DNA of 61,861 nt from positions 1 through 61,861 of IMG/VR virus record IMGVR_UViG_3300006919_000055. One strand, given 5' to 3'. Below are positions 21,811-28,647 of the stretch, piece by piece; positions within the stretch are counted from its first letter, which is position 1; the number at the start of each line of letters is the position of its first letter. The position numbers were made by a program, and so were the translations under genes. This stretch comes from a virus. The notes under the pieces are model-generated. The model was not told the origin of the DNA. It made no database searches and saw only the letters and a list, made by a program, of their open reading frames with translations.

Positions 21811-21850
21811 ATAATAAATACACTAAAACTTAATTAATTAGTGTATATAG
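21811..21850. promoter_or_regulatory. Divergent late-type promoter pair with 9-bp inverted repeat
   Basis: ATACACTAA (21819-21827) and its exact inverse TTAGTGTAT (21838-21846) face outward: on the plus strand AGTGTA (21840) is 9 nt before the signal-peptidase ATG, on the minus strand AGTGTATTTATTAT (21824-21811) points to 21535-21735. A symmetric pair is either two promoters or one operator site. Confidence 0.6.
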
Positions 21851-21854
21851 TTAC

Positions 21855-22379
21855 ATGAACGGACTTTTTAAAAATAGATATTTTAGATTACTACTGCTTT
21901 TAATTGTATTCGCAAGCATAAGCAACCTAGGTTATAAAAAATATAAAATACAAGGTGACAGCATGGAGGGAACCTATAAAGAGGGGGAAACTTTATATGC
22001 AGACAAAACTAGTTACAAAATTAACGAACCAGAACGCAGAGATGTGATTGTAATTTACGATATAAGCACTGGTGAAACTTTAGTAAAAAGAATAATTGGT
22101 CTACCGGGAGAAGAAATAGAGATAAAAAATGGAGACATTTATATAAATGGCACTTTGTATCAAGATGAATACAGTTACCTTAAGATAAGAGTAATGCTTG
22201 TTGGTCCCGCTGGGGTTATTTTAAGAGATTGGAAAACTAATAAGGTTATATACGAAAAAGAAAATATAAAATTTCCCAGATTAAGACAAAACGAATATTG
22301 GGTCATAGGCGACAACAGGAGTGACTCGTGGCATGGAGTAATCTACCGACACCAAATTGAAGGTAAAGCTAAAGACTAA
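21855..22379 (+). CDS. lepB: Signal peptidase I (174 aa)
   Basis: Family S26 layout: one N-terminal membrane segment (about 10-26), IQGDSMEGTY (32-41) with nucleophile S36, LVKRIIGLPGE (77-86) with general base K78, and the final YWVIGDNRSDSWHG (148-161). It cleaves Sec and Tat signal peptides at the outer face of the inner membrane. At 174 aa it is a minimal bacterial-type enzyme. Its substrates may be the exported proteins of this window (9385, 15365). Stop overlaps that of the convergent gene 22376-23053 by 4 nt. AGTGTA sits 9 nt before the ATG. Confidence 0.88.
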   Translation: MNGLFKNRYFRLLLLLIVFASISNLGYKKYKIQGDSMEGTYKEGETLYADKTSYKINEPERRDVIVIYDISTGETLVKRIIGLPGEEIEIKNGDIYINGTLYQDEYSYLKIRVMLVGPAGVILRDWKTNKVIYEKENIKFPRLRQNEYWVIGDNRSDSWHGVIYRHQIEGKAKD

Positions 22380-23053
22380 GATTCTTTTTGTAAATCTTGA
22401 GTATCTTCAGATTTATCTTTCTTTAGTTGAGCTATTTCGCTATCGATGTTTTTAATGGCGTCTTCGTGATGCTTACGTAGCTCTTTTAACGTTTCGTGTT
22501 TAGCGTCATAAGAATCTTGCTCGCTCATTTTGCGGTGCATTTCTTGCCGCATACCTTTAAAATGGTCTTGTAAATCTTCGCCGTGTTCTGCTTTAGACTC
22601 TGCGACTTTAATGCCAAATTTTTTAGCTGCCGATTTAATCTTTGCCAACGCCTTTGATTTAGCTTCAGCCGAAATCTTAGTTTGAGAGAGTCTAGCTAGC
22701 GCATTGCGAACATGAGCCGCGTCGTGGATGGGCAGGTGTCTAAGGGAGCGGGGAACCGTTTTTCCATCTACTTTTTTACCTCCGGGTTCAATGTAAGCAA
22801 AATCTGAATCAGGGAGGTCATTGATGGACTTGCGAGTCATTTCTTTTGCTTCAATGAGAGGAGTAAAGTCTACCACAATTTCTCCAGAGATATCGCCGGA
22901 AACGGAAGCTTTCGCGCCTTTTTCAAACTGAGAGTAACAAACAGCAGCCCGTTGCTTTTCGTCAGAAAATTCTTTCAGCATATCGGCGTTGTCCATGCAT
23001 TCGTTAACAAAATCATTCTTTTTCTGATTTTTTTTAGGCTCTGGTAGTGGCAT
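22376..23053 (-). CDS. DUF6582-like phage protein (225 aa)
   Basis: Opens with LPEPKKNQKKNDFVNECM...FSDEKQRAAVCYSQFEKG, a frequent N-terminus in phage head-maturation or accessory proteins, then FAYIEPGGKK, PRSLRHLPIHDAAHVRNALARL and an AKSKALAKIKSAAKK segment, which is the DUF6582 signature. The C-terminal 60 residues are a charged coil. Role unknown; likely virion-related. AGTGTA lies 12 nt before the ATG, matching late expression. Confidence 0.68.
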   Translation of the reverse strand: MPLPEPKKNQKKNDFVNECMDNADMLKEFSDEKQRAAVCYSQFEKGAKASVSGDISGEIVVDFTPLIEAKEMTRKSINDLPDSDFAYIEPGGKKVDGKTVPRSLRHLPIHDAAHVRNALARLSQTKISAEAKSKALAKIKSAAKKFGIKVAESKAEHGEDLQDHFKGMRQEMHRKMSEQDSYDAKHETLKELRKHHEDAIKNIDSEIAQLKKDKSEDTQDLQKES

Positions 23054-23059
23054 AATAAA

Positions 23060-23071
23060 GATAAATACACT
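23060..23071 (-). promoter_or_regulatory. Late-type AGTGTA promoter box for 22376-23053
   Basis: Minus strand AGTGTATTTATC, ending in TTATT before the ATG; 12-nt gap after the hexamer as at 9366. Confidence 0.5.
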
Positions 23072-23118
23072 AAAAATAGAAATATTTCCTTGTTATTTTA
23101 CAGAAATATTTAGTAAAC

Positions 23119-24222
23119 TTAATTAAATTCAATCAAGTTGCTCCATGTTTGCGCTCGATGAAACCAAGTTTGACTCTTACTCCACTCAAATGCTCTTTCA
23201 ACTATCTTGTTTTTTTCTGGAATAGAATGATTTAAATATAAAAAATTATTTAAAAATTGGGCGAAAAATATATCTTCATCTGGTTCTGGCTCTATCAAGA
23301 CTCCTCGATTAGAAACGGTATCTTTTAGCGCAGAAAAATTAGTAGTTATTACCGAAGTTTTCATGGCTTGCATTTCTAAGGCTGTAATGCAATAAGTCTC
23401 TTCGTAATTAGTTGGATAAAGCCAATAATCACTTTTGGCTATCAAATTGTATAAAGAAGCTTGGTTTATTTGACCAATGAAATTAACACCCTGACTGCGT
23501 AAATTAGAAAATTCTACTTCAAACTCTTTAAACTGTTTAATTCCGTACTCAGGAGTACAAACGTTAAGGGTGGCGTCTGGCTTCTTTTCTTTTATCAAGT
23601 GCCATTTGGAAAGTAATAACCTTAATCCTCTTTCTGGGTGGGAGGAGTATATAAAACTTCGAGGCGCTTTAGTTAAATCTTTGGGTATTAAATCTGGATT
23701 AAAGCCGTTGCCTACAATTTTTACCTTAGAAGATAACTCCGGAAAAGATTGGCAAAATTTTTCTTTATGCCAATTAGTGAGGCAAATGATTGATGTAAGT
23801 TTACTGGATGATAGAAGCTCCATTGATCGCCCTGAAAGATCGCCCTTTGTCCACCAATCGTACCACCAGCCGCCAGTTGATTCAGTGTTGTGGATACATA
23901 AGAAAGATTTATCGTAATTAAATTTAGAAAACTCTTCTATAAAATGTATATAGCTAGCGCCAATAATGCATCTAAAATGTTCCTTGCTAAATTCCTTATG
24001 TAGCGTGTTATTTTTCGCGTAAAGAACTCCGTCGTACTCTCCCTCGATAACATCTCCACCAACTATTACCTTGTATCCCAACTTACTTAATTGTTGGGAT
24101 AAATTATAAATCGCGGTCTCTGTACCGCCCATCCCTCTTTTTGCGAAACTATCAGGATTCCAAGGGGCGCTTTGATAACCTGTGTAAAGTAAAATCTTTT
24201 TATTGTACAAAGACTTATGCAT
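23119..24222 (-). CDS. Glycosyltransferase family 4-like (367 aa)
   Basis: GT-B layout: an N-terminal Rossmann domain with GMGGTETAIYNLSQQLSKLG (31-50), a linker carrying KIVGNGFNP, and a C-terminal domain with FIYSSHPERGLRLLL, VNFIGQI and the donor-site ETYCITALEMQAMKTSVITT. No signal or membrane segment. Neighbours are an ECF sigma factor and another glycosyltransferase. The stop is 3 nt from the sigma factor side, so they are probably one unit. Confidence 0.82.
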   Translation of the reverse strand: MHKSLYNKKILLYTGYQSAPWNPDSFAKRGMGGTETAIYNLSQQLSKLGYKVIVGGDVIEGEYDGVLYAKNNTLHKEFSKEHFRCIIGASYIHFIEEFSKFNYDKSFLCIHNTESTGGWWYDWWTKGDLSGRSMELLSSSKLTSIICLTNWHKEKFCQSFPELSSKVKIVGNGFNPDLIPKDLTKAPRSFIYSSHPERGLRLLLSKWHLIKEKKPDATLNVCTPEYGIKQFKEFEVEFSNLRSQGVNFIGQINQASLYNLIAKSDYWLYPTNYEETYCITALEMQAMKTSVITTNFSALKDTVSNRGVLIEPEPDEDIFFAQFLNNFLYLNHSIPEKNKIVERAFEWSKSQTWFHRAQTWSNLIEFN

Positions 24223-24225
24223 TTT

Positions 24226-24864
24226 TCATTTTTTAAATAATTTTAAAATTCTTGAAGCTCTCCTTCGAGCGTAAAACAAACGAGACATAACTGTGCCTAC
24301 AGGAATTTTTAACATTTTAGAAATTTGCTTATACTCTAAATTATCATAATGATAAAGGTGCAAAATGTTTCTGTCGTTATAATTTAACTTAGTCATAACT
24401 TTACGAACTAATTCTTTAGACTCATCGAAAAGTTCTGAGGTCTCGATTTTAAGGGAAGGTGAGGAGTCATCAACCGCGCTATGTTCGGGGTGAGTTTCCG
24501 CAAAAAACTTAATGTCATCAGAGTCTTGCGCGTCAGTAGATGTTAAGTTGCTACATTTATCTAAGTTTATTAATTTGTATTTAGTAGACTTTCTGTATTC
24601 GTCTAAAAAATTTCTTCGAGCTATACAATTAGCCCAAGTAGAAAATTTGCTCTCACCTTTAAATGTTTTAATTTTTTGCCAGCATTTAACTATAGTTTGA
24701 GAGTAAATTTCTTCTCCTAGGGCTTGATTACCTTTACAGTATTTAAAAATCCACATTTTTATGTAGTTACCCTCGCGAGAAAGTAGCTCATCAAATGCCT
24801 CATGGCTTCCCTTTTTACAAAGAGATAGTAGTTGCTTCTCTGTTTTTAGTGAAAAATTTATCAA
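24226..24864 (-). CDS. ECF-type sigma factor
   Basis: 212 aa with region 2 at about 10-95 (TFKGESKFSTWANCIARRNFLDEYRK in outline) and region 4 at 153-205 (YKQISKMLKIPVGTVMSRLFYARRR), joined by an acidic linker. Two-domain sigma factors of this form recognise alternative promoters; a candidate target is the AGTGTA box class. Start is TTG at 24864, overlapping the stop of a 40-aa gene as TTGA. A second sigma factor, RpoD-like, is at 6095. Which one serves early or late genes is inference. Confidence 0.88.
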   Translation of the reverse strand: MINFSLKTEKQLLSLCKKGSHEAFDELLSREGNYIKMWIFKYCKGNQALGEEIYSQTIVKCWQKIKTFKGESKFSTWANCIARRNFLDEYRKSTKYKLINLDKCSNLTSTDAQDSDDIKFFAETHPEHSAVDDSSPSLKIETSELFDESKELVRKVMTKLNYNDRNILHLYHYDNLEYKQISKMLKIPVGTVMSRLFYARRRASRILKLFKK

Positions 24865-24983
24865 TTTGAAGACTTTTTATTTTTCCCCCAATTGATTTTA
24901 TCGTAATTTTTTTTAAATTTTTTAGAAAAACAATTTCTAGGCTTGTCGCCTTTCCCTGCCTTTTTATTGTTAGTCTTACCCAT
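24861..24983 (-). CDS. Small basic phage protein (40 aa)
   Basis: ATG 24983 to TGA 24861, MGKTNNKKAGKGDKPRNCFS followed by KKFKKNYDKINWGK. The 'KGDKPR...K+.NYD.I' pattern is common in tiny basic phage proteins. It fills the gap between the GT7-like gene and the sigma factor with no spare bases, so I accept it. Function unknown. Confidence 0.6.
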   Translation of the reverse strand: MGKTNNKKAGKGDKPRNCFSKKFKKNYDKINWGKNKKSSN

Positions 24984-25907
24984 TTAAACAAACTTAAGTC
25001 TAATTAGTTTATTATCAATAAATTGATATTCTATATTTTTTATTTTGGGACTACTCTCTAGTATTTTTTTAGATACAGGTAGCTCCACTAAAGGAAATGC
25101 GCTTGAGTCACAAAAAACATCACGAGTGTTGTATTTAAAGTAATTTACTTCGTTATCCAAAGAATGTAACACCTTATTTATATCTACTCTTTTGTAGCCG
25201 CTTGCTGAATAATACTCTTCCCTTTCTCTGTCAGGCATAGTGTTAATTATTCTGCAAAGATTTATATGAGCTTCTTTTATGATTTCTGAATACCAATAAT
25301 TTTCTTGATAAGGCTCAAAATCAATCCCCGCATCTAGAGGAGGGATTATTTTTGGAACATCTTCAAAAGATATATTTGGTCTGCCTTGGGTCCATTTATG
25401 AAGAGAAAGCATTTTACTATCTCCGGTAGCCGATAAGTCTACTGTCTTTGATTGAGAAGACTGTCCATTAGTATACCATACGTCATGGGGAATTTTATAA
25501 AAATTTAACCTATCGTAAAACTCAACGTCTTGCCATCCCCAGCCCCATCCCATGAAAACATTATTGCCGTTACTCTGATAAAAAGAATTTTTATCTATCT
25601 TATAGCCGCCGTACATTAAAAAAGCTATTTCATTTGAACCCGTCCATTTGTAATCAACATTTTCAAAAGGTATATTGTCAGGGCCAACCAATACAGCGTA
25701 ATCGCACCCAAGAACTTCAAAAGCCGCTCTTAACCCTACATTTGCAGAAATATTAAAATTAAAAGTAGTTTCGTAATCCAGTTGTTCGGAAATTATGATT
25801 TTTAAATTTTGATTTGTATTTTGTAAATAAGATTTAAGCTTGGGAATGTAAATCGGAAGATACCTTTCCCTTCTTTTACTAAAAACTGTTACAATAGCAC
25901 CTTTCAC
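24984..25907 (-). CDS. GT7-like galactosyltransferase (307 aa)
   Basis: N-terminal IVTVFSKRRERYLPIYI and ANVGLRAAFEVLGCDYAVLVGPDNIP give the GT-A fold with an acidic GPDN in place of the usual DxD; FMYGGY..., NGNNVFMGWGWGWQDVEFYDRL matches the beta-1,4-galactosyltransferase C-terminal motif 'NGxxNxxWGWGxEDxxxxxR'. Start is GTG. The C-terminal 130 residues have no known motif. The closest family call is GT7. Confidence 0.68.
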   Translation of the reverse strand: MKGAIVTVFSKRRERYLPIYIPKLKSYLQNTNQNLKIIISEQLDYETTFNFNISANVGLRAAFEVLGCDYAVLVGPDNIPFENVDYKWTGSNEIAFLMYGGYKIDKNSFYQSNGNNVFMGWGWGWQDVEFYDRLNFYKIPHDVWYTNGQSSQSKTVDLSATGDSKMLSLHKWTQGRPNISFEDVPKIIPPLDAGIDFEPYQENYWYSEIIKEAHINLCRIINTMPDREREEYYSASGYKRVDINKVLHSLDNEVNYFKYNTRDVFCDSSAFPLVELPVSKKILESSPKIKNIEYQFIDNKLIRLKFV

Positions 25908-25916
25908 TGTAGATAT

Positions 25917-25951
25917 AAAAAATCCCCCCCATTTTACAATGAGGGGGGAAG
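25917..25951 (-). terminator. Rho-independent terminator after 25965-26246
   Basis: A CCCCCC/GGGGGG stem extended by CATT/AATG past one bulged base, with ATTTTTT after it on the minus strand. Very stable for this AT-rich genome. Confidence 0.75.
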
Positions 25952-25964
25952 TTCATTGAGAGAG

Positions 25965-26246
25965 TTAAATATCACCCCCGTCCGATTCACTAGATGTAGT
26001 GACGGTTTCTTTTTGTTCGTTAATCTCAGCTTGAGTGTCCGACTCGATAGTGCTGATTTTACTAATTACATAACCAGTGAGAAATAGATTAGCTAAAACT
26101 AACATTAAGGCTAATCTGGCGTATCCTGTCCTTACCTCAGTTACCTTTTCAAAGGTAGATGTCTTTGGCGTCTTTTTAGATTTTGCTCGGCTACGCGCAG
26201 GAGCTTTTCTCTTTGGTGTTGTTTTCTTCGTTGTTGTATTTTTCAT
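25965..26246 (-). CDS. Basic single-pass membrane protein (93 aa)
   Basis: ATG 26246 chosen over the upstream TTG. N-terminus is K/R/T/P-rich (MKNTTTKKTTPKRKAPARSR), then a membrane segment LALMLVLANLFLTGYVISKI (about 46-65), then an acidic S/T/E-rich tail. The basic N-terminus resembles histone-like or DNA-binding tails attached to the membrane. Monocistronic: own terminator and a possible promoter/stem-loop upstream. Confidence 0.6.
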   Translation of the reverse strand: MKNTTTKKTTPKRKAPARSRAKSKKTPKTSTFEKVTEVRTGYARLALMLVLANLFLTGYVISKISTIESDTQAEINEQKETVTTSSESDGGDI

Positions 26247-26266
26247 ATGATATAACAATATTTAGT

Positions 26267-26306
26267 GCCTCAAGCTTTTTAGTTAAAAAACATTTTGACT
26301 TAAGGC
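26267..26306 (-). promoter_or_regulatory. Leader stem-loop and weak promoter upstream of 26246
   Basis: GCCTTAAG and CTTGAGGC (minus strand) pair over 8 bp; one pair is G-U only on the minus strand, so the structure belongs to the leader RNA of 25965-26246. A TTGACT -35 (26344-26339) with a poor -10 (CTTAAA) lies upstream. No T-run follows, so it is not a terminator. Confidence 0.4.
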
Positions 26307-26358
26307 TTCGCGCTTTTTAAGCAACGAAAGTGTATTATAGTCAATTAATAAGGTGCGG

Positions 26359-26652
26359 TCAATCTTTAAGTTCTAAGGTTTTACCTTCTAAAATAAAAGT
26401 TGCTCCAGTTTCGCCAAACATATTTAGAAGATGTGACCGGAGTGGTTGGTCATTTGATATAGCTTCATCCACAATAGAAAGAAGCAAATGATTGCAGTTT
26501 TTAGTTATTGCTGCTTTTTTTGTACAGCACGCATGATTTTCAGACTCCATGCATTTAATTAAATCTTTAACGTATCCATTATCTAAAATTTCTTTAGTTC
26601 CTTCGTTTTTAATGAATTCTATGAATTGCCTATAATTAACAATCTTAATCAT
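26359..26652 (-). CDS. Hypothetical protein (97 aa)
   Basis: Helical, with three cysteines in the middle (KCMESENHACC). No family recognised. It overlaps the membrane protein upstream by 8 nt; last gene of the dCMP deaminase/dUTPase unit. Confidence 0.55.
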   Translation of the reverse strand: MIKIVNYRQFIEFIKNEGTKEILDNGYVKDLIKCMESENHACCTKKAAITKNCNHLLLSIVDEAISNDQPLRSHLLNMFGETGATFILEGKTLELKD

Positions 26653-27001
26653 GAGAGTGTTTTATAATTATACAGTAAAGACAGTAAAGGAAACTAGATA
26701 AATAAAATTTAATAAAAAAATCTTGAAAACCAAAGACTGTCGAAAATATTACATTAAGCCAAACGCCTAAACAAATAGGGCAGCTAATAAGTCGAATAAA
26801 AAAAGAATTATTTTTTAATAGTAAAAAATCGGTATAATGTAAAGAGCAGCTCGATTTACTTCTGAATTTATAATAGTCATTTATAAAAAAATGATTTTGA
26901 AAATGAAAATATTCTAAATACTCACAAAACGCATTAGTTTTAAACCAGATAATTAATATAAAAACAACCGCTAATGAAATATTTAAAATTTCAAAAAACA
27001 T
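26645..27001 (-). CDS. Membrane protein with CPICLGVW motif, DUF1360-like (118 aa)
   Basis: Hydrophobic ends with a polar middle: first segment LNISLAVVFILIIWF (7-21), then ISCPICLGVWLNVIFSTVFGF and a C-terminal segment. 'CPxCxGxW' in a membrane context is the hallmark of DUF1360-type and similar phage membrane proteins. Starts at the dUTPase stop (1-nt overlap). Function unknown. Confidence 0.6.
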   Translation of the reverse strand: MFFEILNISLAVVFILIIWFKTNAFCEYLEYFHFQNHFFINDYYKFRSKSSCSLHYTDFLLLKNNSFFIRLISCPICLGVWLNVIFSTVFGFQDFFIKFYLSSFLYCLYCIIIKHSHD

Positions 27002-27477
27002 TAGCTTCCTAAAGATGTAATTTCTACTGGGCGAAAGCTGTTTAAGGAATCAGGTGGGGCGTCGGAGCTACCGTACCCTCCCTCTCCTCGTTCAGAGTCG
27101 GAGAGGTCGTCTGTTTCAATCCAATCAACATCGTGACATTTTTCAAAAATTAATTGAGCTACTTTAGATTGCTTTTCTAAAGTTATATTTTCTGAAGAAA
27201 GGTTAATAAGAACCACACCTACATCTCCTCGATATCCTGCGTCTACTACTCCCGCGAGTACGTCGAGACCTTTTTTTACTGCGAGACCGCTACGAGGAGC
27301 TACGCGCCCGTAAAAACCCATAGGGATTGCGATTGAGATTCCGGTCTTTACGACAGCTCTAGCCATTGGCGCAAGCGTAACCTCTTCCAGAGAGTAGAGA
27401 TCATACCCCGCATCTCCTTCGGTTGCTTGAGTGGGGATTGTAGCTTCCTCGTTATTCTTTTTAATTAATATTTCCAT
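27001..27477 (-). CDS. dut: Deoxyuridine triphosphatase (dUTPase)
   Basis: Trimeric dUTPase with its five motifs: GDAGYDLYS, PRSGLA, GVVDAGYRGDVGVVLIN, KVAQLIF and GEGGYGSSD near 125-139 of a 158-aa chain. It hydrolyses dUTP to dUMP, keeping uracil out of DNA and feeding thymidylate synthesis. Immediately downstream of dCMP deaminase, whose product is also dUMP, so the operon makes dUMP by both routes. A 19-residue proline/serine-rich C-terminal extension follows motif V. Confidence 0.95.
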   Translation of the reverse strand: MEILIKKNNEEATIPTQATEGDAGYDLYSLEEVTLAPMARAVVKTGISIAIPMGFYGRVAPRSGLAVKKGLDVLAGVVDAGYRGDVGVVLINLSSENITLEKQSKVAQLIFEKCHDVDWIETDDLSDSERGEGGYGSSDAPPDSLNSFRPVEITSLGS

Positions 27478-27481
27478 TATC

Positions 27482-27886
27482 CTAGTCGGTAAAAGTTATT
27501 AACTCTATACCAAATTCACTAGCTAAGTCTAGTGAAGTCTTATCTTTATCATACTCTTCTCCAAAAACAACCTTCTTTATGCCGTATGAAGCAATCGTCT
27601 TAAGGCAATCATTGCAGGGTAGAAGTGTACACGCTAAAAGGTAGCACTCATTTGGTTTCGTATATCTTAAAGCGTTTATTTCAGCGTGAACTACTCTTTT
27701 TCTTCTTTCGTCCCGATTACTCCAATCGATATCCAAAGAAGGAGGCGCTCCGTTGTATCCAACCCCAGCAACACTGTGGTCGTGACGTAAAACGCAAGCG
27801 CCTACTTTAACGAAAGGGTCTTCGCTGCGAAGTGATGCTGCTTTGGCTAAAGCTAAAGCGTACTCTTCCCAAGAAAGCCTTTGCAT
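27482..27886 (-). CDS. Deoxycytidylate deaminase
   Basis: Zinc-dependent cytidine-deaminase fold: HAEINAL holds the zinc histidine and catalytic glutamate, LLPCNDC the two zinc cysteines (PCxxC); GYNGAPP is the substrate loop. T4 gpcd-like length (134 aa). Converts dCMP to dUMP. Preceded by a small winged-helix gene and followed by dUTPase at 4 nt. Confidence 0.92.
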   Translation of the reverse strand: MQRLSWEEYALALAKAASLRSEDPFVKVGACVLRHDHSVAGVGYNGAPPSLDIDWSNRDERRKRVVHAEINALRYTKPNECYLLACTLLPCNDCLKTIASYGIKKVVFGEEYDKDKTSLDLASEFGIELITFTD

Positions 27887-27889
27887 TTT

Positions 27890-28117
27890 CTAAGCCATTT
27901 CAGATTTAGCGACTTTACTGTAAACGGAGCAGGGTCTACCCAAGGCAGGTTTAACCTTTTTAAGTAGCTTAATTTCTCCGGACTTAAGTCCTTTGTTAAT
28001 TTTAGTGTGAATTGATACACGGGAAAGTTTACCTTCTAAAGACTTTTGAATGTCTTCGGCAGTAAAATCTTTCTCAGGCCAATCAAACAATACTGGTTTT
28101 CTTCCTTTTTTACTCAT
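27890..28117 (-). CDS. Small wHTH protein (75 aa)
   Basis: Starts MSKKGRKPVLFDWPEKDFT, has a helix-turn-helix-like middle (LSRVSIHTKINKGLKSGEI) and the C-terminal wing LLKKVKPALGRPCSVY. This is the 'GRxPxxF...GRPxxxY' type of winged-helix protein common in large phages. It is the first gene after the TTGACC promoter of the nucleotide operon and may autoregulate it (inference). Confidence 0.65.
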   Translation of the reverse strand: MSKKGRKPVLFDWPEKDFTAEDIQKSLEGKLSRVSIHTKINKGLKSGEIKLLKKVKPALGRPCSVYSKVAKSEMA

Positions 28118-28146
28118 AATATTTTATTAATTTTGCGGATAAGGAG

Positions 28147-28175
28147 ACTTTAACTTTTTTATATATTTGGGTCAA
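28147..28175 (-). promoter_or_regulatory. sigma70-like promoter of the dut/dCMP deaminase operon
   Basis: Minus strand: -35 TTGACC (28175-28170), 17-nt spacer, -10 TAAAGT (28152-28147), about 30 nt before the ATG at 28117. Confidence 0.65.
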
Positions 28176-28184
28176 GGTTTTTTC

Positions 28185-28213
28185 TTGACTAATTTTAATA
28201 ACAATATTAATCT
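28185..28213 (+). promoter_or_regulatory. sigma70-like promoter P1 of the structured RNA region
   Basis: Plus strand: -35 TTGACT (28185-28190), 17-nt spacer, -10 TAATCT (28208-28213). Only 9 nt from the divergent -35 at 28175, so the two promoters sit back to back. Confidence 0.65.
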
Positions 28214-28430
28214 AACGACTTAAATTGATCTTTGTTAACGCGGTGACTTAGTGCGAGTATAACTGATAAGTTCACCACAAGCCCGTAAAAAGGCACTAAT
28301 CGAGTAAGGCTAATAACCTTTACGTTACTTCGGGAGCGCACGGCGTCTGAGATTAGTATCTCTCAAGAGATAACCAGAAACTTAAAACCCTGCTCAAGGG
28401 AAAAGGACGGTAGCCAATAAAAAAACCCCA
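28214..28430 (+). ncRNA. Structured RNA candidate R1 downstream of P1
   Basis: No coding frame fits. Pairings: 28242-28250 with 28267-28276 (9 bp, one bulge); 28295-28301 with 28351-28357 (7 bp) enclosing the hairpin at 28304-28323; 28357-28362 with 28367-28372 (6-bp hairpin, TCAA loop); 28388-28400 (4 bp). The 3-prime part carries a 49-nt unit (28372-28420) repeated at 28571-28620. It resembles none of the tRNA, tmRNA, RNase P, group I intron or riboswitch families I can check by eye. The strand is taken from promoter P1. Confidence 0.55.
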
Positions 28431-28620
28431 CCGCTTATTGACAAGGAATAACTACGTAATATACTGCTCGTGAGCTAGGCGGAAAAACGCCGAAAGCATT
28501 TAAAAGTGTTGCGAAGGGATGAAGCGGGAGTATATTATTCGATAATAAAGTTTTTTAACTTTAAGTGGACAACCATGTTCTTAAACTTACTAAGGGAAAA
28601 TTAAGGACGGTAGCTAATAA
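28372..28620 (+). repeat. Two-copy 49-50 nt RNA-like repeat
   Basis: 28372-28420 and 28571-28620 share AACCA, CTTAAA(A), CT-AAGGGAAAA, GGACGGTAGC and AATAA in the same order; the second copy has an extra TTAA after GGGAAAA. The core is conserved (GGACGGTAGC identical), the flanks drift, which suggests selection on an RNA or protein-binding element rather than a recent duplication. Confidence 0.7.
28438..28465 (+). promoter_or_regulatory. sigma70-like promoter P2 within the RNA region
   Basis: Plus strand: consensus -35 TTGACA (28438-28443), 16-nt spacer, -10 TATACT (28460-28465). Its -10 overlaps one arm of the 9-bp pairing 28457-28465/28529-28537, so either the helix or this promoter is functional, or both at different times. 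Confidence 0.5.
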
Positions 28621-28625
28621 TTTAA
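28466..28625 (+). ncRNA. Structured RNA candidate R2 downstream of P2
   Basis: Contains a GGCG/CGCC hairpin with a GAAAAA loop (28478-28491), a 7-bp hairpin TAAAGTT/AACTTTA with TTTT loop (28546-28563), and the second copy of the AAGGGAAAA-GGACGGTAGC unit at 28571-28620. Ends 23 nt before the start of the glycosyltransferase gene at 28648, so it could also be its leader. A 9-bp helix, 28457-28465 with 28529-28537, would join R1 and R2 into one longer RNA if transcription is from P1. Confidence 0.5.
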
Positions 28626-28647
28626 AATTTACTTTTAACCTTTAATT

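Noticed and set aside
23076-23118. Two AGAAATATTT copies near 23080 and 23102
   Set aside because: Short AT-rich direct repeats between genes; no distance or strand rule links them to anything.
28276-28300. ACAAGCCCGTAAAAAGGC resembles the core of twister ribozymes
   Set aside because: The flanking helices and the second conserved loop of twister do not line up; only the short core matches.
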